NCBI GenBank assembly: GCA_023421395.1
Contig: JAEZTL010000052.1
Span: 1-59,888, forward strand
DNA: 59,888 bases
Source: Bacillota bacterium
Lineage (GTDB): Bacteria > Bacillota > Clostridia > Christensenellales > Aristaeellaceae
Reading direction: 5' to 3'
Under the pieces are notes generated by a model. That model searched no databases. It was not told where the DNA came from and saw nothing but the letters and a program-made list of their open reading frames with translations. Each line of letters opens with the position of its first letter. Within the stretch, counting starts at the first letter, position 1. The position numbers and the translations under genes were made by a program. Below, one piece after another: positions 1 through 7,932 of this stretch.

Positions 1-339
1 GCTCACACCCAGGACGCGTCTGTTGTCGCACAGGTTGAACAGCCCCTCCCTGCAGTAGCTGCAGCTGCCGCAGTAGATGGTGGAGTCGAAGGTCACCCGG
101 TCGCCTACCTTGAAATGTGTCACCATCGATCCCACTTCCTCAATGATGCCGCTTCCCTCATGGCCCATGATGATCGGTGGCCTGCGTCTGCCGGTGGAGC
201 CGTCGAAACCGTGCACATCGCTGCCACAGATGGAGGCAGCCTTGATGCGGACCAACACCTGGGTTGGGGAGGCGATGACAGGTTTGGGAACATCCTGCAG
301 TTCAAGTTTCTTATATTCGGTCAGTACCAATGCTTTCAT
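1..339 (-). CDS. zinc-dependent alcohol dehydrogenase (MDR family), N-terminal 113 residues, runs off the left edge
   Basis: Medium-chain dehydrogenase/reductase of the sorbitol/threonine dehydrogenase type, expected to oxidise a polyol or secondary alcohol with NAD(P). Only the GroES-like N-terminal half is present. It shows the catalytic zinc ligands ICGSDVH and GHE, and the structural-zinc cysteines in YCGSCSYC followed by NLC. An AGAGGTAAT ribosome site precedes the ATG. The gene starts three bases after the sugar kinase upstream, so it is the last visible gene of the leftward kdgK-gnd-kdgK-adh operon. Substrate cannot be told from this fragment. The codon style is less GC-rich than the rest of the window, like its two upstream neighbours. 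Confidence 0.88.
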   Translation of the reverse strand, partial: MKALVLTEYKKLELQDVPKPVIASPTQVLVRIKAASICGSDVHGFDGSTGRRRPPIIMGHEGSGIIEEVGSMVTHFKVGDRVTFDSTIYCGSCSYCREGLFNLCDNRRVLGVS

Positions 340-342
340 ATA

Positions 343-1443
343 TTACCTCTGAATGCGCGCACTGCCGCCTTGGGCAAGTGCTTCCACCTGGGCCAGGGTG
401 GCCATGGTGGTATCTCCGGGATAGCTGGTAAGCAGGGCTCCGTGTGCCCAGCCCAGACGAAGGGCCTCTTCAGGACTTCTTCCGTCAAGCAAGCCATAGA
501 TCAGTCCACTGGCAAACCCGTCACCACCGCCAACCCGGTCGTAGATGTCCAAGTCACAGGTGGGTGCCTGATAACCCTTGCCATTGAGATAGAGGACAGC
601 ACTCCAGCGATGCCGGTTGGTCGACTTGACTTCACGCATCGTGGTTGCCACTGCTTTGATGGAGGGGAAGCGTTTTGAGACTGTCTCCATCATTGCATAG
701 AAGGAGGAGGGGTCGAGCTTATCGGCCTTATGCACCTCAGGACCCTTGAGCCCCAGTCCCATCTGCAAATCCTCCTCGTTGCCGATCAAGACATCGACGT
801 GTTCGACGATGGAGGAGAGCACCCGTTGGGCTTCTTCCTGGGGATTGGTTGAGGACGCTGCGATCGACTTCCAGAGCTTCTCACGGTAGTTGAGGTCGAA
901 GGAGATGACGGCCCCTTGGCTCTTTGCCTTCTTCATCGCCTTGATGATCAGAGAAGGGATGGAGGGGGAAAGGGCGCTGAAGATGCCACCGCTGTGGAAC
1001 CAACGAACCCCACCGTCAAAAATGGCATCCCAGTCGAAACTTGCTTCGTCCAACAGGGCTGCCGCTTCGTTGCTGCGGTTGTAGAAGACCACCGGGGCTC
1101 TGAGCCCTTGTCCACGGTCACTGTATACGTGGGCCATGTTCGGGCCCCTCACCCCATCGTGGGCAAACCGCTTGTAGAAGGCTTCTACCCCCATCCTGCG
1201 GACTTCAGACTCAATCTTTGCTCCGATCGGGTAGTCGACCATCGCACTCGCAACCGCCGTTCTCTGGCCGAAGGCCCTGCTCAGGTTTGCAGAAACATTG
1301 AACTCACCCCCGCTGACATGCAGATCAAGCGAATGGGCATACTCAAAGGGAATGATGCCTGGGTCGAGACGGACAACAAGGGCTCCGAGGGAGAGAAAGT
1401 CGAGCTTGGCATCAGCTTTGTTCATGACAGAAAGGTTGGACAT
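343..1443 (-). CDS. PfkB-family sugar kinase, 2-dehydro-3-deoxygluconokinase-like
   Basis: Ribokinase-fold kinase of 366 residues that probably phosphorylates 2-keto-3-deoxygluconate. The N-terminal substrate region contains SGGEFNVSANLSRAFG. The C-terminal PfkB signature is DRVGGGDGFASGLIYGL, with the catalytic Asp in GGGD, the usual form in KDG kinases. An AAGGAGTCAAC ribosome site precedes the ATG. It begins nine bases after gnd and ends three bases before the dehydrogenase, so these genes are co-transcribed. It is a paralogue of the kinase at 2948-4024, but its base composition is clearly lower in GC, matching the left part of gnd. The exact sugar acid is inferred. Confidence 0.85.
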   Translation of the reverse strand: MSNLSVMNKADAKLDFLSLGALVVRLDPGIIPFEYAHSLDLHVSGGEFNVSANLSRAFGQRTAVASAMVDYPIGAKIESEVRRMGVEAFYKRFAHDGVRGPNMAHVYSDRGQGLRAPVVFYNRSNEAAALLDEASFDWDAIFDGGVRWFHSGGIFSALSPSIPSLIIKAMKKAKSQGAVISFDLNYREKLWKSIAASSTNPQEEAQRVLSSIVEHVDVLIGNEEDLQMGLGLKGPEVHKADKLDPSSFYAMMETVSKRFPSIKAVATTMREVKSTNRHRWSAVLYLNGKGYQAPTCDLDIYDRVGGGDGFASGLIYGLLDGRSPEEALRLGWAHGALLTSYPGDTTMATLAQVEALAQGGSARIQR

Positions 1444-1452
1444 GTTGACTCC

Positions 1453-2904
1453 TTAAATACTGTAGGTGGTGGAAGCGGTATCGCCGCCCCGTCCGGTCCA
1501 GTTGGTGTGGAAGAACTCACCGCGGTTTCGGTCCACCCGTTCATAGGTGTGGGCGCCAAAGTAGTCACGCTGAGCTTGCAGCAGGTTGGCTGGAAGGTTT
1601 TCGGTACGATAGCTGTCGAACCATGAGAGAGCTGCGCTGAGAGACGGAGTGGGGATACCGTTGAGTGCTGCCTGGGCTACCACTTCGCGTAGGCTCTGGT
1701 GGTTGGTCTGCAGTATCTTGGCAAAATAGGGGTCGAGAATAAGGTTTTTCAACTCCCCGTTCGCCAGGAATGCTTGGCTGATCTTATCCAGGAATGCAGA
1801 GCGGATGATACACCCTCCTCTCCAAAGCAGCGCAATGGAAGCAAGGTTGAGGTCCCAACCGTTGCTCTCTCCTACGGTCTTGATGAGTGAGAAGCCCTGT
1901 GCATAGCTGATGATCTTCGCAACATAGAGTGCAGACCCAAGCGCTTGTACAAACGCCTTGGGGTCCGCAAGCGGCTTGATAGTCTGGGGCGGGAAGACTT
2001 TGCTGGCCTCAACGCGCTCCTGTTTCTGGCTGGAAACGCTGCGGGCAAAAACCGACTCTACGATCAGGGTGAGGGGCACCCCTGCGTGGAGGGCGCTGAT
2101 GCCTGTCCATTTGCCGGTTCCTTTCTGGCCTGCGGTGTCGAGGATCTTGTCCAGCAAGTACGATCCATCCTCTTCCTTGTAGGCGAGGATATCCTTGGTG
2201 ATTTCGATGAGATAGGAGTCCAAATCTCCTTCATTCCACTGGGCAAACACCTGGTGCATCTCCTCGTTGCCGAGGCCAGCCAAGCGCCGCATCAGGTCGT
2301 ATACCTCCCCGATGAGCTGCATGTCCCCGTACTCGATGCCGTTGTGCACCATCTTCACAAAGTGCCCCGCGCCGCCCTCGCCCACCCAGTCGCAGCAGGG
2401 CGAACCGTCCGGCGCCTTCGCACTGATGGCCTGGAAGATGGACTTGACGTGGGGCCAGGCGGCGGGAGAGCCTCCGGGCATCATGCTTGGCCCCTTCAGC
2501 GCGCCCTCTTCGCCGCCGGAAACGCCGGTGCCGACGTAGAGAAGGCCCTTTGACTCCACATACGCCATGCGCCGGGCTGTGTCCGGGAAGTGGGAATTCC
2601 CGCCGTCGATGATGATATCACCCGCATCCAGGTGCGGGATCAGCCGCTCGATGAAGTCATCAACGGGCTGGCCGGCCTTCACCAGCAGCATCACCTTGCG
2701 GGGCTTTTTAAGGCTCCCCACGAATTCTTCGATGGAATAGGCGCCCAGGATGCTCTTGCCCTTCGCGCGCCCGGCGAGAAAGTCCGTCACCCGCTGCGTG
2801 GTGCGGTTGTAAACCGCCACGGTGAACCCTTTCGAGGCCATGTTCATCACGAGGTTTTCCCCCATGACGGCCAGGCCGATCAGTCCGATATCCGCCTGAA
2901 GCAT
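1453..2904 (-). CDS. gnd: 6-phosphogluconate dehydrogenase, decarboxylating; apparent hybrid gene
   Basis: Converts 6-phosphogluconate to ribulose 5-phosphate with NADP in the oxidative pentose phosphate pathway. The N-terminal Rossmann motif is IGLIGLAVMGENL. The catalytic segment KMVHNGIEYGDMQ and the C-terminal GGCIIRSAFL helix region are intact, and 483 residues is near the usual length. The start is the ATG at 2904, seven bases after GGGAGG; an ATG five codons upstream lacks a ribosome site. Base composition changes inside the gene: coding for the N-terminal third (right side) is very GC-rich, the C-terminal two thirds is not, and the change coincides with the catalytic motif. The protein reads through without a frameshift. 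It is either a recombinant gene or an assembly join. Confidence 0.9.
   Translation of the reverse strand: MLQADIGLIGLAVMGENLVMNMASKGFTVAVYNRTTQRVTDFLAGRAKGKSILGAYSIEEFVGSLKKPRKVMLLVKAGQPVDDFIERLIPHLDAGDIIIDGGNSHFPDTARRMAYVESKGLLYVGTGVSGGEEGALKGPSMMPGGSPAAWPHVKSIFQAISAKAPDGSPCCDWVGEGGAGHFVKMVHNGIEYGDMQLIGEVYDLMRRLAGLGNEEMHQVFAQWNEGDLDSYLIEITKDILAYKEEDGSYLLDKILDTAGQKGTGKWTGISALHAGVPLTLIVESVFARSVSSQKQERVEASKVFPPQTIKPLADPKAFVQALGSALYVAKIISYAQGFSLIKTVGESNGWDLNLASIALLWRGGCIIRSAFLDKISQAFLANGELKNLILDPYFAKILQTNHQSLREVVAQAALNGIPTPSLSAALSWFDSYRTENLPANLLQAQRDYFGAHTYERVDRNRGEFFHTNWTGRGGDTASTTYSI
2280..2370. other. composition breakpoint inside gnd (possible assembly or recombination junction)
   Basis: By hand count, 1861-1920 is about 52% GC and 2461-2520 about 73%. 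The change happens within roughly 2280-2370, which encodes the most conserved part of Gnd (KMVHNGIEYGDMQLIGE). A kdgK-like gene lies next to gnd on each side, one in each composition style, as expected if two genomes with similar loci were joined at a shared conserved stretch. Confidence 0.6.
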
Positions 2905-2947
2905 GCGAATCCCTCCCACAGAATATTGGATAACCCTGCCGGCGATT

Positions 2948-4024
2948 TTATCGCTTGACGCGGGCGTTGCCCTTCCAGATGTCCCAGATCTGACCCTCGT
3001 CCGCCGGACAGCCGAAATCGCTCTCCAGCGACGCCACCAGCGCCCCCGAGGCCCATCCGAACTGCGCCCATTTCTCCGGTGTCCAGCCGCGGATGACGCC
3101 GTAGAGCAGGCCGCCCACGAAGGCGTCGCCGCCGCCGATCCGGTCCAGCACCGGGATTGGCCGTGGCTCGATCACATGGAACCGCCCGTCGGCCCACAGA
3201 ATCGCGCCCCAGAGGTGCTCGTTGGCGCTGACCACCTCCCGGAGCGTCGTGGCGAAGGCGCCGACGTCCGGGAATGCCTGACGCGCCGAGTCGATCATGC
3301 CCTTGAAGGCTTCGATCTTTCCGGCGAGCCCTACGCCGCCGGACTCCGGCCCGCGAAGCCCCAGCGCCAGCTGAAAATCCTCCTCGTTTCCGATCAGGAT
3401 GTCCGAAAGGCGGGCAATTTCGGTGAATCGGTCCCGAAGCGCCGCCTCCCGTCCCTTCCAGAAGGAGGCGCGGTGGTTGAGATCGAAGCTGACAAGGGTG
3501 CCGTTGTCCTTGGCGTGCCGCGCGAGATCAAGGCACAACCCGGCGGTATCCGGGCTGATGGCGGCGATCAGGCCGGATAGGTGCAATAGACGCGCGCCCT
3601 CACGGGCGAAGATGCGCGCGAGGTCGAAATCCCCGGCGCTGAGAAACCTGCCCACCTCGCCGGCTCGGTCGTTCCACACCCGCGGCCCCCGGAGGCCAAA
3701 GCCGCTGTCCGCGATATTGAACTGGTGGCGCGCCCCCCAGGGGCCGTCCTGGGGCACCTCCGGCCCTTCGTACTCGATATGCCGGAAGGAGAGCTCGCGC
3801 TTGATGAAGTCCGCGATGGGGCTGCCCGAGACGAACGCCGTCAGCACCTTCGTCCGAAGCCCCAGCGACGCGCCGATGGCGAGGACGTTGCTCTCCGCGC
3901 TGGTGGCCTGCATGCGGTATTCGCGGGCGGTGTGGACGCTCTGCCGGTCCGTCGGCGTGATGCGCACGCCCATGCTGGTGGGGCAGAGGATGTCGTAGCG
4001 CTTCTCGCGCGCGGGATTTTCCAT
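2948..4024 (-). CDS. PfkB-family sugar kinase, 2-dehydro-3-deoxygluconokinase-like
   Basis: Second KDG-kinase-like protein (358 residues), GC-rich like most of the window. The C-terminal signature DRIGGGDAFVGGLLYGV carries the catalytic Asp. The pairs FDLNHRASFWKG here and FDLNYREKLWKS in the kinase at 343-1443, and IGNEEDFQLALGLRGPE versus IGNEEDLQMGLGLKGPE, show the two are paralogues or orthologues from different genomes. The ATG at 4024 has AGGAGTG seven bases upstream; the frame stays open further upstream, but that region holds the promoter and operator. First gene of the operon, divergent from the GntR regulator. Likely acts on sugar acids released from pectin or uronate polymers. Confidence 0.85.
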   Translation of the reverse strand: MENPAREKRYDILCPTSMGVRITPTDRQSVHTAREYRMQATSAESNVLAIGASLGLRTKVLTAFVSGSPIADFIKRELSFRHIEYEGPEVPQDGPWGARHQFNIADSGFGLRGPRVWNDRAGEVGRFLSAGDFDLARIFAREGARLLHLSGLIAAISPDTAGLCLDLARHAKDNGTLVSFDLNHRASFWKGREAALRDRFTEIARLSDILIGNEEDFQLALGLRGPESGGVGLAGKIEAFKGMIDSARQAFPDVGAFATTLREVVSANEHLWGAILWADGRFHVIEPRPIPVLDRIGGGDAFVGGLLYGVIRGWTPEKWAQFGWASGALVASLESDFGCPADEGQIWDIWKGNARVKR

Positions 4025-4055
4025 GGTCAACACTCCTATGCAAATAGTGTGCATA

Positions 4056-4070
4056 ACCTGTATTACAGGT
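4056..4070. promoter_or_regulatory. 15-bp palindromic operator candidate for the adjacent GntR regulator
   Basis: ACCTGTA-T-TACAGGT: perfect seven-base arms around one central base, directly downstream of the -10 box and covering the expected start of transcription of the kinase operon. A repressor bound here would block initiation. The neighbouring FCD-type GntR protein is the obvious candidate ligand-responsive repressor (inference). Confidence 0.7.
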
Positions 4071-4076
4071 AATGCC

Positions 4077-4105
4077 ATTATAGCCGCGGCGGGGGCATCT
4101 GTCAA
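4077..4105 (-). promoter_or_regulatory. sigma-A promoter of the kdgK-gnd operon
   Basis: On the minus strand, TTGACA (4100-4105) and TATAAT (4077-4082) are separated by exactly 17 bases: a perfect consensus promoter pointing left into the kinase gene. Confidence 0.85.
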
Positions 4106-4152
4106 TGGGGGAGGCCGAAAGAAGGCCGCTTTTCTTTCGCGGGGAGATGATG

Positions 4153-4158
4153 TATAAT
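4153..4158 (+). promoter_or_regulatory. -10 box of the GntR regulator gene
   Basis: TATAAT on the plus strand, 34 bases before the chosen GTG start of the regulator. No good -35 hexamer is visible. Its presence rules out the ATG codons at 4105, 4147 and 4150 as translation starts. Confidence 0.55.
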
Positions 4159-4191
4159 GGGGCGCATGGAAGCGCGGGAGGATGTGGTGCT

Positions 4192-4875
4192 GTGGGAAAT
4201 GACGCGGGGAAGCCCTCGCTGAGCGAAGAGGTCTTTCGCCGGATGCTGGTCAGCATCTCGGAGGGGCAATGGCCGGAGGGTGGAAAGATCCCCTCCGAAA
4301 GCGCGCTGTGCGCGATGTACCGCGTGAGCCGCGTCAGCGTACGCAGCGCCATCCAGCGATTGCAGGGGCAGGGCCTGGTGACGACGGCGCGGGGTGTGGG
4401 CACTTTTGTGGCGCCCCATCGCGAGCGGGATGCCGGCGCGGGGCCCAGCGACCTGTCCAGCCGCACCTTCTGGGAATTTCTCGACTTCAGGATGGCCATC
4501 GAGCATAAGGCGATCGAGCTTTTCGTAAAGAGAGCCGCGCCCGAAGACGTTGCGCACCTTGAAGGGCTCGTGGAAAAGATGTACGCCTGCGGCGAGAATG
4601 CGAAGGCGTTCACCGGGCTTGACTACGCCTTTCACAACGCGATCCTCCGCGGCGCGGGCAACCCCTTTCTGACGGAAGCGCTGGAGCCCTATGCCGAGCG
4701 CTATTTCCACTACCTCGGGGAAATACTCAAATACGCGGACAAGCCTTTCGCGCGCATTTCGCGGGAGCACGAGGCGCTTTTCAGGGCCCTCCGGGACAAA
4801 AAGCCGGACGAGGCGCGCGCCTGCCTGAACGTGGACCTTGACAACTACCGCGCCAGCCATGAAGTCGAGGCCTGA
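4192..4875 (+). CDS. GntR-family transcriptional regulator, FadR/FCD subfamily
   Basis: DNA-binding regulator of 227 residues. The N-terminal winged helix-turn-helix includes IPSESALCAMYRVSRVSVRSA and LVTTARGVGTFV. The C-terminal all-helical FCD ligand domain has the metal-ligand pattern D-x3-H in DYAFHNAIL, GNPFL, and a late HEALFRALRDKK motif. The start is taken as GTG at 4192, ten bases after GGGAGG, because the upstream ATGs overlap the promoter. Divergent from the kinase operon and separated from it by a palindromic operator, so it most likely represses that operon until a sugar acid (for example KDG, gluconate or a uronate) binds. Ligand is inferred from family and context. Confidence 0.85.
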   Translation: MGNDAGKPSLSEEVFRRMLVSISEGQWPEGGKIPSESALCAMYRVSRVSVRSAIQRLQGQGLVTTARGVGTFVAPHRERDAGAGPSDLSSRTFWEFLDFRMAIEHKAIELFVKRAAPEDVAHLEGLVEKMYACGENAKAFTGLDYAFHNAILRGAGNPFLTEALEPYAERYFHYLGEILKYADKPFARISREHEALFRALRDKKPDEARACLNVDLDNYRASHEVEA

Positions 4876-4915
4876 CGGCCGCCCCGCGCGCCGCCGCGGT
4901 AATTTGGCGGCGAGG

Positions 4916-4944
4916 TTGCGCGCTCCCCGGCGGTTTGGTATAAT
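4916..4944 (+). promoter_or_regulatory. promoter of the RyR-domain operon
   Basis: TTGCGC (4916-4921), 17-base spacer, TATAAT (4939-4944). It lies 65 bases before the first RyR gene. Confidence 0.7.
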
Positions 4945-5009
4945 TTCTTACAAAACCATTTTCAAATAGAGTTTTGCCGGCGCCCCGGCGCGCCGGGAAA
5001 GGACTGCGC

Positions 5010-5294
5010 ATGTCATACCGGCCCAAACCCTATCCCACGGAGGACGTCAGGCTCCCGGAGGGCCTTATGGAACTGGGTGAAGCGCTTTCAAAAAACACCC
5101 ACGAGGTGTGGGCGAAGCGCCGCATCCGCGACGGCTGGACTTACGGCCCCCGGCGGGACGACGCGGCGAAGAAGCACCCCTGCCTGGTTCCCTACGAATC
5201 GCTGCCCGAAGGCGAAAAGGCGTACGACAGGGACACCGCGCTGGAGACGCTCAGGCTTATCGTCGCCCTCGGTTACAAAATCGTCCGGGAATAG
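5010..5294 (+). CDS. stand-alone RyR (ryanodine-receptor repeat) domain protein
   Basis: Small soluble protein (94 residues) that is essentially one RyR domain, the module repeated in eukaryotic ryanodine receptors and also found in bacteria. The conserved core is visible: NTHEVWAKRRI, DGWTYGPRRDD, HPCLVPYESLP, EKAYDRDTALETLR and LGYKI. The start is the ATG before SYRPKP, with AGGA upstream; an ATG 12 codons earlier has no ribosome site. It has its own promoter and is the first gene of a putative three-gene operon whose second product also ends in an RyR domain. Bacterial RyR domains are thought to be ligand sensors, but the ligand is not established. Specific role unknown. Confidence 0.85.
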   Translation: MSYRPKPYPTEDVRLPEGLMELGEALSKNTHEVWAKRRIRDGWTYGPRRDDAAKKHPCLVPYESLPEGEKAYDRDTALETLRLIVALGYKIVRE

Positions 5295-5396
5295 TCCGCG
5301 GGGAGCGCACGTTCTCAATAAACCGCCGCGGTCCGCGAAAACCGTTCAAAGACAGTTGCCCAAGGGGAACGCCTGAAAAAACGAGGGGGCGCTTCG

Positions 5397-7061
5397 ATGA
5401 AAAAGCGATTCAGGCTCAAATGGGGGCAGGTTTTGCCCTGGCTCTCTATCGTGCCGCTGTTGGTCGCGTTCTGGGGTTATTGGCTGGGGTACGCCAATGA
5501 GTCTGGCGCCCCGGTCGGCCCGGGCCAGCACGCAGCGCTGTTTTTCAAGTCGCTCTACAGCTCGGTGCAGATCTACGGTCTCTCCATCAACAACGAGCTG
5601 ATGAAGCTGGGGAAACCCGGTTACGTTCAGCTCGAGGTGGCGCGCTGGCTGGCGCTGATCGTCACCACCTCGGTTTTTGCGAACCTCATCCGTTCGGCCG
5701 CCAGGCGGCTGGGCGCGTTCTTGCGCGCCGCGCGGCCGGACGCCGTGGCGGTCCACGGGGACGAGAGCCGCGCGCTGCTCCTGCGCCGGCAGCTGGGCGC
5801 GCGCTCGGTTCCGGGGGACACACCGGAGCGGTTTCGCGCGCCGACACACATTCTGGCGTTTGAGTCCGCCCGGGCGATGTACCAGTACATCAACCAGAAC
5901 CACGAGGCATTCTTCCGGCACGCGGGCAAGCGCCTCTACCTTTGCACGCTGGAGGCGCTGCATCCGGTGCGGCAGGACGGAGGGATCGTCGTCAGCAACG
6001 TGGCGGAGAACTGTGCGCGCCGCTACTGGGAGGATGCGTTCCTGCGCCGGGGCGAGAAGCGGGTGGCGTTCATCGGCTTCGGCGAATACGGCCGCGCGCT
6101 TCTGACGCAGGCGCTGCTGGTCAACGTGTACGAGGAGCCCAGGCAAATCCGCTACACCGTCTACGGCGATCCGGACGACTATCCATCGCTGCATCCGGCG
6201 CTGGGAGAACTGGTGTCGCTGAATGGTGAGGCGCCGGGCCGGGACGCACTTTTTTTCCGGGCCGGCCCCTGGAAGCGCCATATCGACGAACTGCGCGGCG
6301 CGGACAGGATCATCGTGTGCGAGAACGCCGATGAGGAGAATATGGCCATCCTCGACCAACTGCTGGAGTACGGTGTCGGCGGGCGCATCCACGTTCGGGC
6401 GGTCAGCCAGGTTATCCTCCAGCGGCTTTGGAACTGCGGCGGGGACTGCGACCGGATCGGCGTATTCGGCACCGACGACCAGCTCTACACGCCGGACATC
6501 ATCATGCGGGGCAGCCTGATGCGGCGCGCCATGCTGATCCACGCCCGCTACATCCGCCATTCGAAGCTGGGCCGCGAGGTCTGCGAGGCGCGAAAGTGCG
6601 ATAAGCCCGCCACCGCCTGCCTCGACTGCGAGGTGTGCAAAGAGGATTGGGCGGCGCTGGATGCCTTCAAGCGCAATTCGAACGTCGCACAGGCGGACCA
6701 CATGTCGGTCAAAATCCGGGAGGTGCTGGGCACGGACGCGCCCATCGACGCGGACGCGCTGCGCGCCTATAAGCGAGCCTACGAGATGAAGCCGCCGGCG
6801 GAGAAGAAAAAGCTGATGGAACTGGAGCACGACCGCTGGATGCGCTTCCACATCTTCCACGGCTGGCGCTATGACCCGGTTCGGGACGACCGCGCGAAAC
6901 GTCACAACCTGCTGGTGCCCTATGACCAATTGCCCGACGGCCAGTGGATCAAAGATGAGGATGCCTTCACCATGATCCCGGAAATCCTCGAATCGGAAGA
7001 CATCAAGGCGAAGGGCCCGGGCGGTACACCGTCCAAACGCCGGCAGATTTCCATGACCTGA
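5397..7061 (+). CDS. membrane protein with Rossmann-like domains and C-terminal RyR domain
   Basis: 554 residues. Two hydrophobic segments (about 11-33 and 83-99) bracket an external loop of about 50 residues. A large cytoplasmic part follows, with a Rossmann-type GFGEYG motif at 227-232 resembling the TrkA-N/RCK fold. Five cysteines lie at about 396, 401, 408, 411 and 414, a possible metal or redox site. The C-terminal RyR module (about 475-531) shows HDRWMRFHIFHGWRYDPVRDD and HNLLVPYDQLP, matching the separate RyR protein encoded just upstream. The layout recalls RCK-gated potassium-channel proteins, but no selectivity-filter TVGYG is seen in the loop. I infer a nucleotide- or ligand-sensing membrane switch; the transported ion, if any, is unknown. 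Confidence 0.75.
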   Translation: MKKRFRLKWGQVLPWLSIVPLLVAFWGYWLGYANESGAPVGPGQHAALFFKSLYSSVQIYGLSINNELMKLGKPGYVQLEVARWLALIVTTSVFANLIRSAARRLGAFLRAARPDAVAVHGDESRALLLRRQLGARSVPGDTPERFRAPTHILAFESARAMYQYINQNHEAFFRHAGKRLYLCTLEALHPVRQDGGIVVSNVAENCARRYWEDAFLRRGEKRVAFIGFGEYGRALLTQALLVNVYEEPRQIRYTVYGDPDDYPSLHPALGELVSLNGEAPGRDALFFRAGPWKRHIDELRGADRIIVCENADEENMAILDQLLEYGVGGRIHVRAVSQVILQRLWNCGGDCDRIGVFGTDDQLYTPDIIMRGSLMRRAMLIHARYIRHSKLGREVCEARKCDKPATACLDCEVCKEDWAALDAFKRNSNVAQADHMSVKIREVLGTDAPIDADALRAYKRAYEMKPPAEKKKLMELEHDRWMRFHIFHGWRYDPVRDDRAKRHNLLVPYDQLPDGQWIKDEDAFTMIPEILESEDIKAKGPGGTPSKRRQISMT

Positions 7062-7099
7062 ACGCCGCCCGGAGAGGTGCGGCGAAAGCGAGGAATGCT

Positions 7100-7603
7100 A
7101 TGTCTGAAACCGCCGGCCTGGCGGAGGCGCTGGGCTTTCTGGAGGCTCAGTACCGCCTGTTTTGCGAAAACGACCCGAAGGATGAAAAGCCGCGCGGCGG
7201 CCTGGGCGGATTTTGGGATCGCCTGATGCGCGGCCCGGCGGCGGAGGAGGAGCCGTGCTGCACCGCGTTTTTGCAGTCGGTCGGAGAGGCCGTTTCGGCG
7301 CTGGCGGAAGCGCTTAAGGACGCGGACGCGGCCCGGCGTGACGAATGCGCCCTCGCCGCGGCGAAATTCATGCTCGCCCCCAAACCCATCGAAAACAAGA
7401 CGCCGGCCGAATGGTACATGGTCGCGGCGGAATTCGGTTATGCCGCGCTCATCCCCTTCGCGTCGAAGGAGACGCTTCAAAAAATCCGGGATGACTACGC
7501 CCGAAGCTATCCCAGGCGGATGACGTACCCCCGTCAGCGGGAGTTGCTGAAGCGGATGGATGCGGCGCTCCGGGGCTGCGAATCATCCAGGCCGTTGGGT
7601 TGA
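7100..7603 (+). CDS. uncharacterised helical protein, third gene of the RyR operon
   Basis: 167 residues, not recognised. It lacks a signal peptide or membrane segment and is rich in Ala, Glu and Lys, so it is probably all-helical and cytoplasmic. A short Gly-rich stretch (GGLGGFWDRL) lies near residue 40 and a CC pair near 53. The ATG follows GCGAGGAATGCT, a modest ribosome site, 38 bases after the end of the membrane RyR gene, so co-transcription is likely. The coding frame matches the GC-rich codon pattern of its neighbours, which supports a real gene. Possible roles as an effector or partner of the RyR proteins rest on position only. Confidence 0.6.
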   Translation: MSETAGLAEALGFLEAQYRLFCENDPKDEKPRGGLGGFWDRLMRGPAAEEEPCCTAFLQSVGEAVSALAEALKDADAARRDECALAAAKFMLAPKPIENKTPAEWYMVAAEFGYAALIPFASKETLQKIRDDYARSYPRRMTYPRQRELLKRMDAALRGCESSRPLG

Positions 7604-7932
7604 GGCAAGGAGCCTGCGCGCCTCGGATTTTCGCTGCTTTTCAGGCGACGCGCGAATCCATGGCGCTTTGTTTCTGCATGGGCTCGAACACATGAAACTC
7701 GTTCTCATCGGCTCGTTCGGCGTTTTGCCGGCGGCGCTTTTTCCGGACGCCCGACGACGGTTGAACGAAGATAACACGCGTGAAAAATTTTGGGCGCTTT
7801 CGTGGCAAGATGCCGTAGACTTTTCGTGCGGCGGGCTGTATAATGGGGTGCAATCCCGGGAAAAGCAATACGGAAGCCCTTTTCGGTCGCGTCTAAGTGC
7901 ATGCGACAGGGATGAAAAGACGAGGGGAAACC
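7604..7932. other. intergenic stretch without a convincing gene
   Basis: About 330 bases. An open frame from an ATG near 7692 runs on into the glycosyltransferase in another frame and has no ribosome site. The only clear element is the promoter at 7816-7844. Confidence 0.5.
7816..7844 (+). promoter_or_regulatory. promoter of the glycosyltransferase gene
   Basis: TAGACT (7816-7821), 17-base spacer, TATAAT (7839-7844), about 90 bases before the ATG. Confidence 0.6.

Noticed and set aside
4105..4191. Longer N-terminus for the GntR regulator from the ATG at 4105, 4147 or 4150
   Set aside because: These starts overlap or precede the -10 box at 4153-4158; GTG at 4192 has a ribosome site.
5397..7061. 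Potassium channel identity of the membrane RyR protein
   Set aside because: The two-helix plus Rossmann layout fits, but no TVGYG-type selectivity filter is present in the loop, so I left the function open.
7692..7930. Small open frame starting at the ATG near 7692 before the glycosyltransferase
   Set aside because: No ribosome site, overlaps the promoter and runs into the next gene in another frame.
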